Assembly: GCA_024180945.1 (NCBI GenBank)
Contig: JAKSGN010000012.1
Location: forward strand, 310,001-374,000
Direction of reading: 5' to 3'
DNA from: Macrophomina tecta
Lineage: Eukaryota > Ascomycota > Dothideomycetes > Botryosphaeriales > Botryosphaeriaceae
Length of the DNA stretch: 64,000 bases
Part shown: piece by piece, positions 1-10,517 of the stretch
How the letters are laid out: the number at the start of each line of letters is the position of its first letter
Numbering within the stretch: position 1 is the stretch's first letter
Made by a program: the position numbers and the translations under genes
The notes under the pieces: generated by a model
The model's database searches: none
Seen by the model: the letters and a program-made list of their open reading frames with translations, nothing else
Told to the model about the DNA's origin: nothing

Positions 1-330
1 GTCATTACCCGTCCATAGAGTCAATCGTGCATATATGCCGGGCCCTTCACCCATCCGCACTGCAAAAACAGTTTGATCTGCTTACATGGCGTTTCCTTCA
101 AAATGGGCCTCACAGATCTCCTGCACTCATTTCTGAATACAGTTCTCTCCTTTATCCATCTGGTGCAGTAGCAAAGTATACCCAAATGCTTTAGTCTGGA
201 CTGACATCACGTGTGACTTCAGGCTCAGCACAAAGAAATCGGATGGCAGACGGTCAATCGAAAGGGAAGCCGCACGATGCACAAGGTTGCGAACGCTTGA
301 ATACTAAGGTTGTGGCAGACCGGGCGGTAC

Positions 331-1270
331 ATGCGCGAGCAGCAGCCAATCACGAAGAAGCTCAAGTTGATCCTGCTGTTCAACCCTCTCACTGAATGGA
401 TCGACACGACGCATCTGATGCGCTTGTACATGCACAACAACGCGCTCCGCAAAGGGCACGTAGAGAGGCAGCCATTCTCTCGCAACCAGATTAAGGGTTT
501 CGTCGAAGCCTACAACATTAACATGCAGGACTTTGAGCCTTCCGACATCAACGCCTACGCAACGTTCGAGGGTTTCTTCACGCGGGCCCATAAGCCTGGC
601 TCGCGTCATATATTTGCCGAGGACGATGACAGCAAGGCGGTCTGTGTTGCCGATTCCAGGGTTGTCGTCTATGAGACCGTCGAAGAGAGCAAGAAACTCT
701 GGATTAAGGGCAGCGACTTTTCCATCACCAATCTCGTCATGGACAGCCAGCTCGGCCCCCGCTTCGCCGGCGGCGGCGTTGCGAGCTTTCGGCTGTCCCC
801 ACAGGACTATCATCGCTACCATTCGCCCGTCTCCGGCACGATCAAGCAGTTCCGCAGCATGCCCGGTGATTATTACGAGGTGGACCCCTGGGCCTTGCGA
901 AGTAAGGTGGACATCTTGACGCGCAATGCCAGAGGCTACGTCCTCATCGAAACGGAGGAGTTTGGCGACGTACTCTTCGTGGCCATTGGAGCCTCCGATG
1001 TCGGAACAGTCAAGTAAGTCCCGGCATACCGAGCAGACGCAGGGAAGTTGCTGACAGAATGCCAGGATCCATTCTCAGTGGCAGAAGCCAGGCGCCCACA
1101 TCAAAAAGGGTGACGAGCTGGGCCAGTTTCAATTCGGAGGATCTTCCATCATTGTAGCCTTTGAGCCGGGCCGGGTAAAGTTTGACGGTGATCTTTTAGG
1201 CGCCAGCAAGCGTCAGATAATGGTGGACGTAGAAGTCGGTATGAGTCTCGGTACCACGACTAAGGGTTAG
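331..1270 (+). CDS. Phosphatidylserine decarboxylase (5' end unresolved)
   Basis: Pyruvoyl enzyme that decarboxylates phosphatidylserine to phosphatidylethanolamine. Exons 331-1013 and 1066-1270 (intron GTAAGT...CCAG, 52 bp) join in frame to give 295 residues. The fungal type II self-cleavage motif GGSS lies near the C-terminus (within FQFGGSSIIVAFEPG). The upstream blocks DYHRYHSPVSG and GDYYEVDPWALRS are typical of the family. The ATG at 331 is only the first in-frame ATG. The open frame extends upstream to about 310, and a plausible acceptor (GTGGCAG, ending at 318) suggests a further 5' exon that I could not place. No membrane anchor is visible, so a soluble or PSD2-like enzyme is more likely than the mitochondrial form. 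It could be housekeeping or a secondary-metabolism paralogue; the sequence does not decide this. Confidence 0.8.
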
Positions 1271-1660
1271 AAGGATTATTCCATAGAGCGAGTGATCTTT
1301 GAGAGCACCCTCTTCAGACCGGCTTCTATATCACTGTGTACTATTCTGTTTCTACTGGAAGGTGGTTCTTCTTGCCCTCAAATTGGCATTTAGGCAGGTT
1401 ATCTGCAGACTTAAAGCAGCGGATAATTGAGAGTATGTACGTCTGTACTTGATGGACAAAAGCGGCTGAATCATAAAAAATTAACTGGCTGAGTAGGTAG
1501 AGACTGTCTACGACTTAAAACAGAAGCAGTTGACGAATTATTAATGGAACATGAGCCCAATCGTTGGCTGATCAATGCCTTAATGCCTGATTTAGTTAAG
1601 CTTACCTCGGCTATAGTGTAAATATCTATAGCCAGCGCCACTCATTAGTAGAAGAACAAC
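1271..1660. other. Intergenic, nothing recognised
   Basis: AT-rich spacer after the decarboxylase stop. No open frame, repeat end or RNA gene is recognised. Confidence 0.5.
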
Positions 1661-2321
1661 CAGATTTTCCACCGTCAGTTTTCGCGAACTGGTTCTCATT
1701 TTGAGGCTCGCAGGACCATGCGCCATCAATGGTCGAAGACACAGCTAATATGCTGCGTCGACTGCGGGGTAAGCCACCGGTCGGCAAATGTTGGGTGGAC
1801 AACTACGTTAAACGTACCCCTGAAGTGCGAATTGCACAGAGCAAGAAATACGACTATCAAAGAGCAAAACAGGAGGATCCTGAGGTGATTAATGAGCATT
1901 TTCGGCTCCTTAAGAATGTGGCGAACAAGAATGGCATCCAAGATGACGATATCTACAATATGGACGAGATAGGCTTCCTGAGAGGTGACATTGGTACAGC
2001 CACGGTTGTGACGGCAGCAGATGGACCTAGATACCACATTCAGCCTGGCGATCGTGACTGGATGACGGTTATTGAGTGCATAAACGCAGCGAAACGCCGT
2101 ATACCAGCCATGGTTATCGCCAAAGGGAAGGTGTTCCAGAACATCTGGTTTGATGAGGACGCAGGCCTTCCAGATGACTGGGTAATCGCCCAGAGCGAAA
2201 CCGGATGGTCTAATGACAGATTAGGCTATATATGGCTTACAGAGGTGTTTGATCCTTACACGAAGCAACACACCAAAGGCACTAAACGACTCCTCATCAT
2301 GGATGGACACAGCAGCCACTG
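1661..2321 (+). pseudogene. pogo/Fot-type DDE transposase fragment
   Basis: Open from the ATG at 1729, this encodes the middle of a CENP-B/pogo (Fot-like) transposase: the end of the second HTH (GKCWVDNYVKRTPEVR), the first catalytic Asp block (YNMDEIGF) and the second (LLIMDGHSSH). The N-terminal HTH is degraded, with a stop in the homologous stretch just upstream. The C-terminus is cut at 2321, where hAT-1 begins. The eight bases at the cut (AGCCACTG) do not recur on the other side of hAT-1, so this is a rearranged junction and not a simple insertion. Confidence 0.75.
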
Positions 2322-5177
2322 CAGTGATCGGAATGGTCCGGTATGAGTTGGTATTGGTATGGTATATACCGCCAAGACTTGGTATGGTTTGAGGATATCT
2401 CAATACCATGGTATTACCGGTATACCAGGTCTTACCGGTATGGCTATAAATAGGTGGAGATAGGGAGGTGGTGTTATTTCCCGATAGTGAATGATCGTAG
2501 TCTACAACATCATACTCGTGTATAATTATTATGTCGAATTGGAGATGTGTGTTACACAAGGCAATGAAACTGAAACACCACGCCGCTTCTCATCTGATTA
2601 ACGCACCATGAACACCTGACCAAGAGAACAATCCCCCGTATATATGATCTCTCCAACCAGCCTCTTTAAATAGTCAACGGTCTCTCAACCCATCACTGCT
2701 GGACACCCCAAATCAATCATTATGGGATCTCCAGTTCCAAATTCGCCGTCTTTGTTGACTGCACGCTCAACGTCAACATCCCTTGAGACTCCTACGCATG
2801 CTCCTACATTACCTCCCTTGACACCACCGCATACTCGTATTCAATATCCCGAGCCTCCGGATGAGTTCGTGCAAGATCATATCACATACGTGAATCGCGC
2901 GAAGATTACGAGGAAGACAGCTCGTCTTGGCCCATCACATGTGTGGAATTACGGTCTTCATTACATTCGAGGCAGCGATAAAAAAGAGGTGTACTACTGC
3001 CACGAGTGTGCAGTTGGAAAGTACAAGCAAGAGCTCTTTGTCATCAATGGCACGTCTGGAGTGAGAAATCATCTCGAGCGCAAGCATCAGATCGATCCCC
3101 AGAGTGGTGTCAAGAGACATGGTTGGACACGAAAGTCTGTACTCGAGCAACAGACCGGCGCGGCTGCTACCAACACCTTCTTTTGGAAAGACTCGGTTGA
3201 GAAATTCAAAGAGCTTTTAGTACGTTGGATTGTGTACTGCCACATTGCTTTCTTTCAGTTGGAAAATCGGTATTTCCGAGAATTACTTTTCTTTTTAAAT
3301 CCTTCACTTCTCAGCCACCTTCCAAAGGCAGCGAAAACTGTTCGGAGCTGGGTAATGCATGCCTTCACATCAAAGAAACAACAGCTGAGGGAGGACATCC
3401 AGCTTTCACGAAGTAGGATCTCCATCTCTTTTGATCTCTGGACTTCGCCAAACCCTTACGCTATTCTAGGCGTCATCGCCATGTGGATCGATGGTACCGG
3501 CAAGCGACGGGTTACCGTTCTGGGTATACGACGTGTGTACGGCGACCACACTGGCGAGAATCTTGGATCAACTGTCCTTGAATTGCTCAACGAATACGAC
3601 ATTGGTGGAGGTCAGATTGGATACTTCATGCTGGATAACGCCTCTTCAAACGATACCGCCGTTGACTTCATACTCAGAAAGCTCTGCCCGTGGATGAAAC
3701 CAAAACAACGACGTCATCGCCGGCTGCGCTGCTTGGGTCATATCATCAATCTCTGCTGCCAGGCGTTTCTCATGGGCCGGAACTCTGAAAAGTATCTTGC
3801 AAAGCTTGAGAAGCACTATCAGCGCGGGGACTATGCAAAGATAGAAGAGCTCTGGAAGAAGTTTGGATGCTTGGGTCGTCTTCACAATCTCGTGCGATAC
3901 ATTAGGCTTACCCCACAACGCCGCGAGGAGTTTGCTGCAATACTTATTGGCGGAGACCTCTCTCAATTCGATGGGCTAGAGCTCATCCAGAATAACTCGA
4001 CACGCTGGAATTCATGGTTCCATTCAATTACACGTGCATTGAATGTTCGGGAACGTTTGGAGCTCTTCTCCGCTCGTCACGTACCTGGGAAAGGCTCTCA
4101 AGGAATTACGAATTTCAAACTAGATGGGCAGCACTGGTTCGAGCTTGAAAAGATTGAACTTGCTCTAAAAGACTTCTACGCCGCCACTCTGCTTTCTGAG
4201 GGAAAGAAGACGTCTCTCGCTGACTGGTTTTCGACCTTGGACTGCCTTCTTCGAGAAATAAACGAGACGAAGGATCATTACTATGACATCCACACTGAGG
4301 ACGACAACAACTTTACATGGAAGTACCTCCAAGGTTGTGCAGATGCCGCGTGGTCAAAATGCACCGAGTACTACAATAACCAACAGCTGAACTGGCAGAA
4401 CCGATTCCCTGAAGATACTGATCTTCCACCGGCGTACTATGCAGCCCAAATACTCGATCCGTATCGAAAGTGGGCGTGGTTTAGGCAAGAGTGGGTTCTT
4501 CAAGGCGACGAAGAAAAAAAGAGGTGGTTTGATGACGCACAATCGGCGGTGAAGCAGCTCTGGGAGACGGAATATAGGGGAAAATACTCTATGGAGATGC
4601 TACCACCGCCAACCAGAAAGGAAATAGACCCCGATCCAGCATTTGATCGTCAACGGGAACACAAGCGTATTCGAATAGACGCTCCGGTCTCTACGGCTGA
4701 TTTATACGAACAATACATTTCTACCGACCGGCTTCATGACGATGACGCAGGTTGCGATGAAGCCATTGCGTACTGGTTATCCCGCTACGACTCTCAAAGA
4801 GATCTCGCTCGCTTCGCCTTGGATTTATTTGCGATCTTGCCCATGTCGGATGAATGCGAACGCCTTTTTAGTAGCGCAAAGCTTACTATAGTTGATCGCC
4901 GGGGCAGGCTAAAGGAAGATATTATAGAAGCATGTGAATGTCTCCGGGCATGGTATGGAAAGCCTACATTTGAAGAGAGTAGTAATGAAGAGGATAGTGA
5001 GAATGACAGTGACGGTATTGGTAGTATATAGTCGAATTTATCCTCTTTCTACATCAGCCTCAATTCTTGGCGGTATTACCGGTAGGACCGGTAAGACCAT
5101 ACCGGTTATTATGTAAGCTGCTGGTATGGTATGGTTTGACCTCCATACCATACCATACCGGACCATTCCGATCACTG
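2322..5177 (+). mobile_element. hAT-1 DNA transposon, copy 1 (full length)
   Basis: A 2,856-bp element with perfect terminal inverted repeats starting CAGTGATCGGAATGGTCCGG and subterminal runs of GGTATGG / ATACCGGTA. It carries one intact transposase gene. The copy at 19558-22413 has the same length, the opposite orientation and apparently the same sequence. The left flank is a pogo transposase and the right flank is the 5' half of hAT-2. The two flanks share no 8-bp duplication. The matching duplication for the right flank is found at the other copy. Confidence 0.92.
2722..5031 (+). CDS. hAT-1 transposase (769 aa, intact)
   Basis: Cut-and-paste transposase of the hAT superfamily, acting in the nucleus on its own terminal repeats. 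A BED-type zinc finger (YYCHEC...RNHLERKH, about residues 92-123) is followed by the RNase H-like core with FDLWTSPNP (about 235), LDNASSND (about 303) and RCLGHIINL (about 335). The C-terminal hAT dimerisation domain (ALDLFAILPMSDECERLFSS) lies at about 690-745. The start is the first ATG after the subterminal repeat. The frame is unbroken and a second copy encodes the same protein, so recent mobility is likely. Confidence 0.93.
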   Translation: MGSPVPNSPSLLTARSTSTSLETPTHAPTLPPLTPPHTRIQYPEPPDEFVQDHITYVNRAKITRKTARLGPSHVWNYGLHYIRGSDKKEVYYCHECAVGKYKQELFVINGTSGVRNHLERKHQIDPQSGVKRHGWTRKSVLEQQTGAAATNTFFWKDSVEKFKELLVRWIVYCHIAFFQLENRYFRELLFFLNPSLLSHLPKAAKTVRSWVMHAFTSKKQQLREDIQLSRSRISISFDLWTSPNPYAILGVIAMWIDGTGKRRVTVLGIRRVYGDHTGENLGSTVLELLNEYDIGGGQIGYFMLDNASSNDTAVDFILRKLCPWMKPKQRRHRRLRCLGHIINLCCQAFLMGRNSEKYLAKLEKHYQRGDYAKIEELWKKFGCLGRLHNLVRYIRLTPQRREEFAAILIGGDLSQFDGLELIQNNSTRWNSWFHSITRALNVRERLELFSARHVPGKGSQGITNFKLDGQHWFELEKIELALKDFYAATLLSEGKKTSLADWFSTLDCLLREINETKDHYYDIHTEDDNNFTWKYLQGCADAAWSKCTEYYNNQQLNWQNRFPEDTDLPPAYYAAQILDPYRKWAWFRQEWVLQGDEEKKRWFDDAQSAVKQLWETEYRGKYSMEMLPPPTRKEIDPDPAFDRQREHKRIRIDAPVSTADLYEQYISTDRLHDDDAGCDEAIAYWLSRYDSQRDLARFALDLFAILPMSDECERLFSSAKLTIVDRRGRLKEDIIEACECLRAWYGKPTFEESSNEEDSENDSDGIGSI

Positions 5178-5185
5178 GTTTGGTC
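5178..5185. repeat. Half of the hAT-1 target duplication (GACCAAAC, minus strand)
   Basis: Reads GTTTGGTC on the plus strand. The partner copy (GACCAAAC) is at 22414-22421, beside the other hAT-1 copy. Together they mark one original insertion of hAT-1 into the hAT-2 coding sequence. Confidence 0.85.
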
Positions 5186-6834
5186 CACCCCAAATTGACG
5201 CCGATGCGAAAGTGCTTATTATCAGGGAAGGACATAACATCCCTCTTAATGGCCTCCAGGTGTTCTAGCAGGAACTCCATGACAGGTAATACCTCCCACA
5301 GCGCCCCCATCTCGCCATTTATCGGGTTGCCCTCGAGTCGCCTTGTCACCTCGTGAAACGGCTGGAGGATGGTGTGGTAAGCAGTCAAGACTGCCCAGTC
5401 GTCGGTGGTAAGGTAATCGTCGAGGATTGTCGGCTTTTTCTTCAATTTGACTCCTTTTTGGGTGCCGTCCTTCAGACGCCTGCGCTCGTAGTCATTCCAC
5501 TCGCGAATCTCGTCGAGGAGTATAGCATCGATTGCCTTGCGGCACGGCTCCATGAGCGCGCGCTCCATCATCGCATCGGTAGAATCCCAGCGTGTCGCAT
5601 TGTCGAGGACGACGTCGTAGGTGGCAGCTGCGCCGTGGAGTTCCTGGTAGTTGTGGAACTTCTTTGACAGAAGAGGCGATCTACTGATCCAATGGGCAAT
5701 ATTGTGTAGCTTACCAAGTGGCCCGCGACTCCTCCAGAGCTTGTGCTCCTCCATAAGCTCCTGTGGCTGTTCACAGTCATCTTCGAAGGCGTCAGCATCT
5801 TTGCCAAAGAGTATCTGCCTCACTACGAGGTTGATAATATGGCCACAGCAGCGGAGGCGTCGCCGCTTCACATCAAAGCCGTGCTCCTTGGCCAACGCCT
5901 CCAGGCAAGCGTCGTTGTTGTCTGCATTGTCCGTGATGAAATAGCCGATCTTGAAGCCGATGTCCCACTCTGCGATGACGCGAGCGACCTCCTCGGCGAG
6001 GTTGACACCCGTGTGGCGACCTTCATGCTCAGGAAGCCCAATGAGGAACTGTCGCACCTTGCCGGAGGACGATAAAAAGTGTACGTTAAGGCCGAGCAGT
6101 GAGAGGCGATTTCGAGAGAACCAGCCATCGAACGAGAGGTGGATAAGGCCAGGAGCGCCGTGGAGGACCTCGTTAACGACGCCCTTATGCCTGTTAAACT
6201 CACCAAGAAGCCACTTTCGTACAGTTGGATGTGAGGGTAGGCAGCCTGTCGATGCTACCTGTGGATTTGTGTACTCTAGAAGGCAGCGGAACTGTTCACT
6301 CTCTACTTTGCGGAAAGGTATATTGTCGTGGGCGATCCAGTCTATGAGAAGTTTTTGAAAGTGGGCAGGATTGAAGGATCCGATGAGTCTATTAAGTATT
6401 GCCTGCTCCTCTGGCTTTTTCGCACTCAATTGGAGCTGCTGGGCCACTGAGACCACTGCTCGCTTCTTTATGTTATGCTTACCAGCCGGATCCGGGATGC
6501 CGTGCTCCTTCGCGAGGTGTTTGCCATGATTTTCCGTACCAGAGTCCATATAGTCAGCTGGCGGGCTGCCATCCTCTACACAATGCCAGCAGACCCAGCG
6601 GCGCTTGCCTGTCGTTTCATGCTTGATGTCGTAGCCGTGGGGCCAGGTCCAGCCGGTGCGCTTGACCACTCCGCTAACCAGGTAGCCTGGGTACCGGCTC
6701 CAAGGAAATTTTTCCCAGTCTTGACGCTCCAGTCCGCGCCCGCCGCCGTCGCCAGCAGGGTTTGTAGATGGTAGGACGCCTGTGGGCGCAGTTGTAGGGG
6801 TGGGAATCGTCAGAGACACGTCTTTAGAAGCCAT
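5178..6834 (-). pseudogene. hAT-2 transposase, N-terminal three quarters
   Basis: Begins at the ATG at 6834. It shows the BED finger (RWVCWHC...GKHLAKEH), the core block LSFDGWFSRN, ITDNADNND and RCCGHIINL, and a NATRWDSTDAMME block. It runs to NLGWTK, where hAT-1 interrupts. The next residues of the family (LDEYYKLLDDSP) are found at 22415, in frame once one copy of the target duplication is removed. The sister proteins in hAT-3, hAT-7 and hAT-9 share the block IAHDNIPFRKVESE or a close variant. Confidence 0.88.
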
Positions 6835-7180
6835 TGAGTTTGCTGGAGGTCGTAGAAGTTAATTTAACGCGTCTTTGGTGGGAGGTGCATTACGGAGGAC
6901 GCGTCAAGATGGGCAAAACAGTCAAGATTCGCGACACTGTTGGCCAATCGGAGGCTCTGTATTAACATTAACCCGTACCTCGGCAGAGGGTCTACCTTGC
7001 CCCTCAACGCGAGACGGGCCTGCGACGATTCCGTCAATCTCCTCAATCACTTTCACTCACTTGAGCCCGGCCGAGTGAGTGAGTGCCAAGATTTAGGAGG
7101 CATGAGTGAGTGAGTGAAAGTGGTCACTTTGTCAATCACTTCAATCTCTTGGCACTTTAAGTGAAGTGTTTACCAGTCTG

Positions 7181-8450
7181 GCTCGAGCATCGCGTCAGTG
7201 GAGTTCCAGCGAGTGGCGTTGTCTAGGATGACCTCATAAATGCTTGTATTATCTGGATCATCTGCCTGAAGCTTGCGAAGCTTCTTGCGAAGCTTGAAGG
7301 AGCGATAGATCCAGTGTACGATATTGTGGAGTTTGCCAAGAGGCCCCTTCTTCCGCCAAAGGACGTGTTCAGCGAGTAGTTCGTGCGGATGACTCCATTC
7401 AGCCTCAAATAGATCAGCATCGTCGCCAAAAAGGATCTGACGTATGACGAGGTTAATGATATGCCCGGTACAACGGAGGCGGCGGCGCTTGACGTCAAAA
7501 CCGAACCCTTCAGCAAGATCTTTAAGGCAAGAGTCGTTATTACTAGCGTTATCCATAACGAAGTATCCAATCTTGTTGGTAAGGCCCCATTCAGCTAAGA
7601 CCTGCGCAACCTGCCCAGCTAGATCACATCCGCCATGCCCATCAAGCTCGGGAAGCCCAAGCGTGAACTGTCTCAACTTGCCAGTTGATGCAAGGAAGTG
7701 GACAATAACCCCAAGCAAGCTCTTGCTATTGCGTGACGTCCAGCCGTCAAGTGAGAGGTGTATGAGGCCAGGCGAGCCCTGAAGAAGCTCTGAGACGATG
7801 CCCTTATGTCGATTAAACTCGTCGATCAGCCATTTGCGGATAGTTTTGTGAGTGGGCAGGCATCCAGCTTGCGAGACGGCTGGGTTTAGATACTCGATAA
7901 GGCGGCAAAATGGCTCACTCTCTACTTTGCGAAACGGAATGTTATCGTGCGCGATCCAATCGACGAGAAGCTGCTGACAGTACGCTGGATTAAAGCTACA
8001 AATTAGCTTGTTTAGTAGCGCTTGTTCCTCTGACTTCTTCGGATCTAGCTGAAGCCGGGTAGCAATTGAGATCCTGGCAGGCTTCGCTGAGCGCTTGCCA
8101 GTTGGATCCGCGATTGAGTGCTCTTTAACAAGATGATGAGCTTGGTTAGCTGTGCCTGCAGCGGCGAGGCTTATTGGGCGACGCCGCATCCTTATACAAG
8201 GCTTGCAAACCCAGTGGCTAGTGCCTGAAGCACTGCGGATATCGAAGCCATAGTTCCAGGTCCAGCCAATGCGCTTGGAGTTCTCGTTGATAGTGTAGCC
8301 TGCAAAGTAGTGCCAGGGGAAGCTTTCCCAGCCCTCGCGCTCTGGGCCACGGCCTTCTATCGCTGCATTTGTGGATGGTTCGGTAACCAGAAAGCCCGTT
8401 GGAGCAGAAGAGAGGGTGGAAGTAACTGAAGAAGCATTATCTGTATCCAT
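7181..8450 (-). pseudogene. hAT-3 transposase, N-terminal half
   Basis: The most likely start is the ATG at 8450 (protein begins MDTDNASS). The frame opens slightly upstream but without an ATG. It has the BED finger with SLAAAGTANQAHHLVKEHS, the core blocks LSLDGWTSRN and VMDNASNNDS, and RCTGHIINLVIRQILFG. The frame is clean up to NATRWNSTDAMLE, where hAT-2 interrupts it and adds four spurious residues before a stop. The catalytic and dimerisation C-terminus is missing. Confidence 0.88.
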
Positions 8451-8803
8451 AATAGGCAGCAAGGCGGCGGCGATGGCGATAAGAGTTGTTAGAGTAGGAG
8501 TGCGGCTCTGTGCGATTTCGAAATTGATCAGCCAATCGGATCATCTGTACTTAAGAACGTTACTCCGGATTGGCAAACTCAACACCAAGCTGGAGAGGTG
8601 GTGATAGTCAGAGGCTAGGCAGGCCACGGCTAGCTGGGCGCTACCTCGCGGATTAGCTCAACGTGCTCAATAATTGACAATCAACGAGGCATCACGTTGA
8701 CGTTGATTGAGCTTCCAGTAAGCCTCGTTGACGTTGCGTTGAATTGCCAAGCTTCAATCAACGTTCAATGCGTTGCAATGTCGTTGAATTGTTCCCCACC
8801 CTG
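7181..8803 (-). mobile_element. hAT-3, 5' half (inserted in a LINE)
   Basis: The outer terminus ends CCACCCTG at 8803. The subterminal zone at about 8660-8790 is made of CAACGTTGA / GTTGACGTTGA-like repeats, as in hAT-9, which has the same terminus and a near-identical protein. The inner end is truncated at 7181 by hAT-2. The 3' half was not found in the window. Confidence 0.85.
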
Positions 8804-10352
8804 TGTCGAACGTCGCTCCACTGGTTCTTTCCCATTCCTCCGTCTTTGGCACTATCGTCTCCTGGAGACGCTGCACGTTTCCATCCGCCGAGTGCCCTGT
8901 CACCCAGGCGCTGTAATCGTCAATGAATGCGATTGCCCCTTTGTTCTTGTTGATTGCTGATTGCACCAAGTCAGCGTTGAAGAACAGGAAGAGGATCGGC
9001 GAGAGCGGCGAGCCCTGGGGAAGGCCTGTTTGCGGTAGGGCAGTGACGGCTGATATTTCCCCATTGACGGCAACCGACGCGCTTCTGTCCGAGCAGAAAG
9101 CTTCAATCCACTTGACAAGCACTTCCGGAATCCTCCTCGCTCGTAACCGCCGGACGAGCACCTCCCGTGACACCCCGTTGTAGGCCCCTTTCACGTCAAA
9201 GGACACCAGTGTGAGCACCTTTCCCTCTCTCTAGGCGTCGTACACGTGCTGCTGCAACACCGTCAGTGCCTGCACTGTCGACCGTTGCTTCCGCGCGCCA
9301 AAGTGGGCTTTTGGTAGGAGCGAATGTTCCTCCACCAGTGCTGAGATTCTCTCCGCCACAACAGACTCAAGCGCCTTCCCCAAGGTTGACAAAAGCGAGA
9401 TCGGCCTGTAGGCTCCCGCTAACTCGTAATTTCGCTTGTCTGTCTTGCGCAGGGGGACAATCTTCGCTGTCCGCCAATGGCTAGGTAGTCGTGCTTGTCT
9501 GATAGATTCGCTGAAAAGTTGATGGATGTGGTGCCTTAGCACTGGCCAGAGCTCTCTCCATGCTGCCGCCGGGATCCCATCCACTCCAGGAGCCTTTAAC
9601 GGCTTTGCTTCGAAAATCGCCCTCCGTACCTCGTCCTCTTTTAATGGCTCGCTTGCAAGTTGATTTTCTATAGGGCCCGTTTGTTCGATGTCTTCCGTCC
9701 GGGCCTCTACGACCGGCAGATCCGGAAAGAAGGACTGTAGAAACACGTCTGACATCTCTTGATTTGACTCGGTGTAGCTCCCGTCCTGTTCTAAGCGCGC
9801 CACCTGCATCTGTGACGGCGCCCCGGGGCCGCCAAGATACTTCGTGGCTTTCCAGATGTTCGTCCGCTCCGCAAGGAATTCTCTCCAGCATGATCGCCTC
9901 CTCCGCCTAATCGTGTCATGAAAAGCCTTCGCCGCCGCCCTCACTTGGCCCGCTAGTTCTTGATGGGGCAGCCCTATCCGCCGTGCGGTTCGGGCCTGGT
10001 TCCTCAGCCGCGTGTAGGCTCGCCGAAGTTGGGTCAAGTCTGCACACCACCATTTCTTGACGTATGGCGATGGCCTCGCTCTTGGAGTGTAGCGCTCTAG
10101 CGCGGCAGAGACGGCATGGGTCAGGTACTCGGCCATGCCCTCTATGTCCGACGGGATTGGTGATGGGAACTCCTCTAGGTGTCGCCGCACCTGCTTCCTC
10201 ACAGCTTCCCAATTTGTATTCTTGAAGACCTGCCGTGGCTGTTCTCGATCTTCCCCGCTCGGCGTTAGGAAGCCGCTTTCAATTGCTCGATATTCCGCTC
10301 CGTAATCTGTGTGGAACGGCTGACAGATGATCCGGTCCTCTGCCAAGCCGGG
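8804..10352 (-). pseudogene. LINE (non-LTR retrotransposon) reverse transcriptase fragment
   Basis: The protein runs from the end of an endonuclease domain (about 10350) into a reverse transcriptase: KAPGVDGIPAAAWRELWP, AYRPISLLSTLGKALE, FGARKQRSTVQAL, VSFDVKGAYNGV, TGLPQGSPLSPILF and the catalytic AFIDDYSAWV. A TAG interrupts the frame at 9231-9233 where relatives have Trp. Both ends are lost: hAT-3 cuts the C-terminal side at 8804 and hAT-4 cuts the N-terminal side at 10352. No RNase H region or poly(A) tail remains. Confidence 0.88.
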
Positions 10353-10517
10353 CAGTGTGAAAAATGGACGGATGGATCGGCCGATCCAGATCCAAAACGC
10401 CACTTGGACGGATTTGGACGGATTGCTGGATCTAATCCATTTTGATCCATGGGGGCGCTTGAGCTTAAGCCACTGAAAATCTAATTAAAATTGTGAGTGT
10501 CTATCTGAAGTTTGACT

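Larger units (their letters stand above)
5178..7180 (-). mobile_element. hAT-2, 5' half
   Basis: The outer end is at about 7180 with terminal sequence CAGACTGGTAAACACTTCAC (minus strand). A subterminal zone of AAGTGATTG and GAGTGAGTGAGTG repeats follows (about 7060-7165). The element is cut at 5178 by hAT-1 and continues at 22414 on the plus strand. It was itself inserted in hAT-3: the hAT-3 frame stops exactly where this terminus starts. Confidence 0.85.
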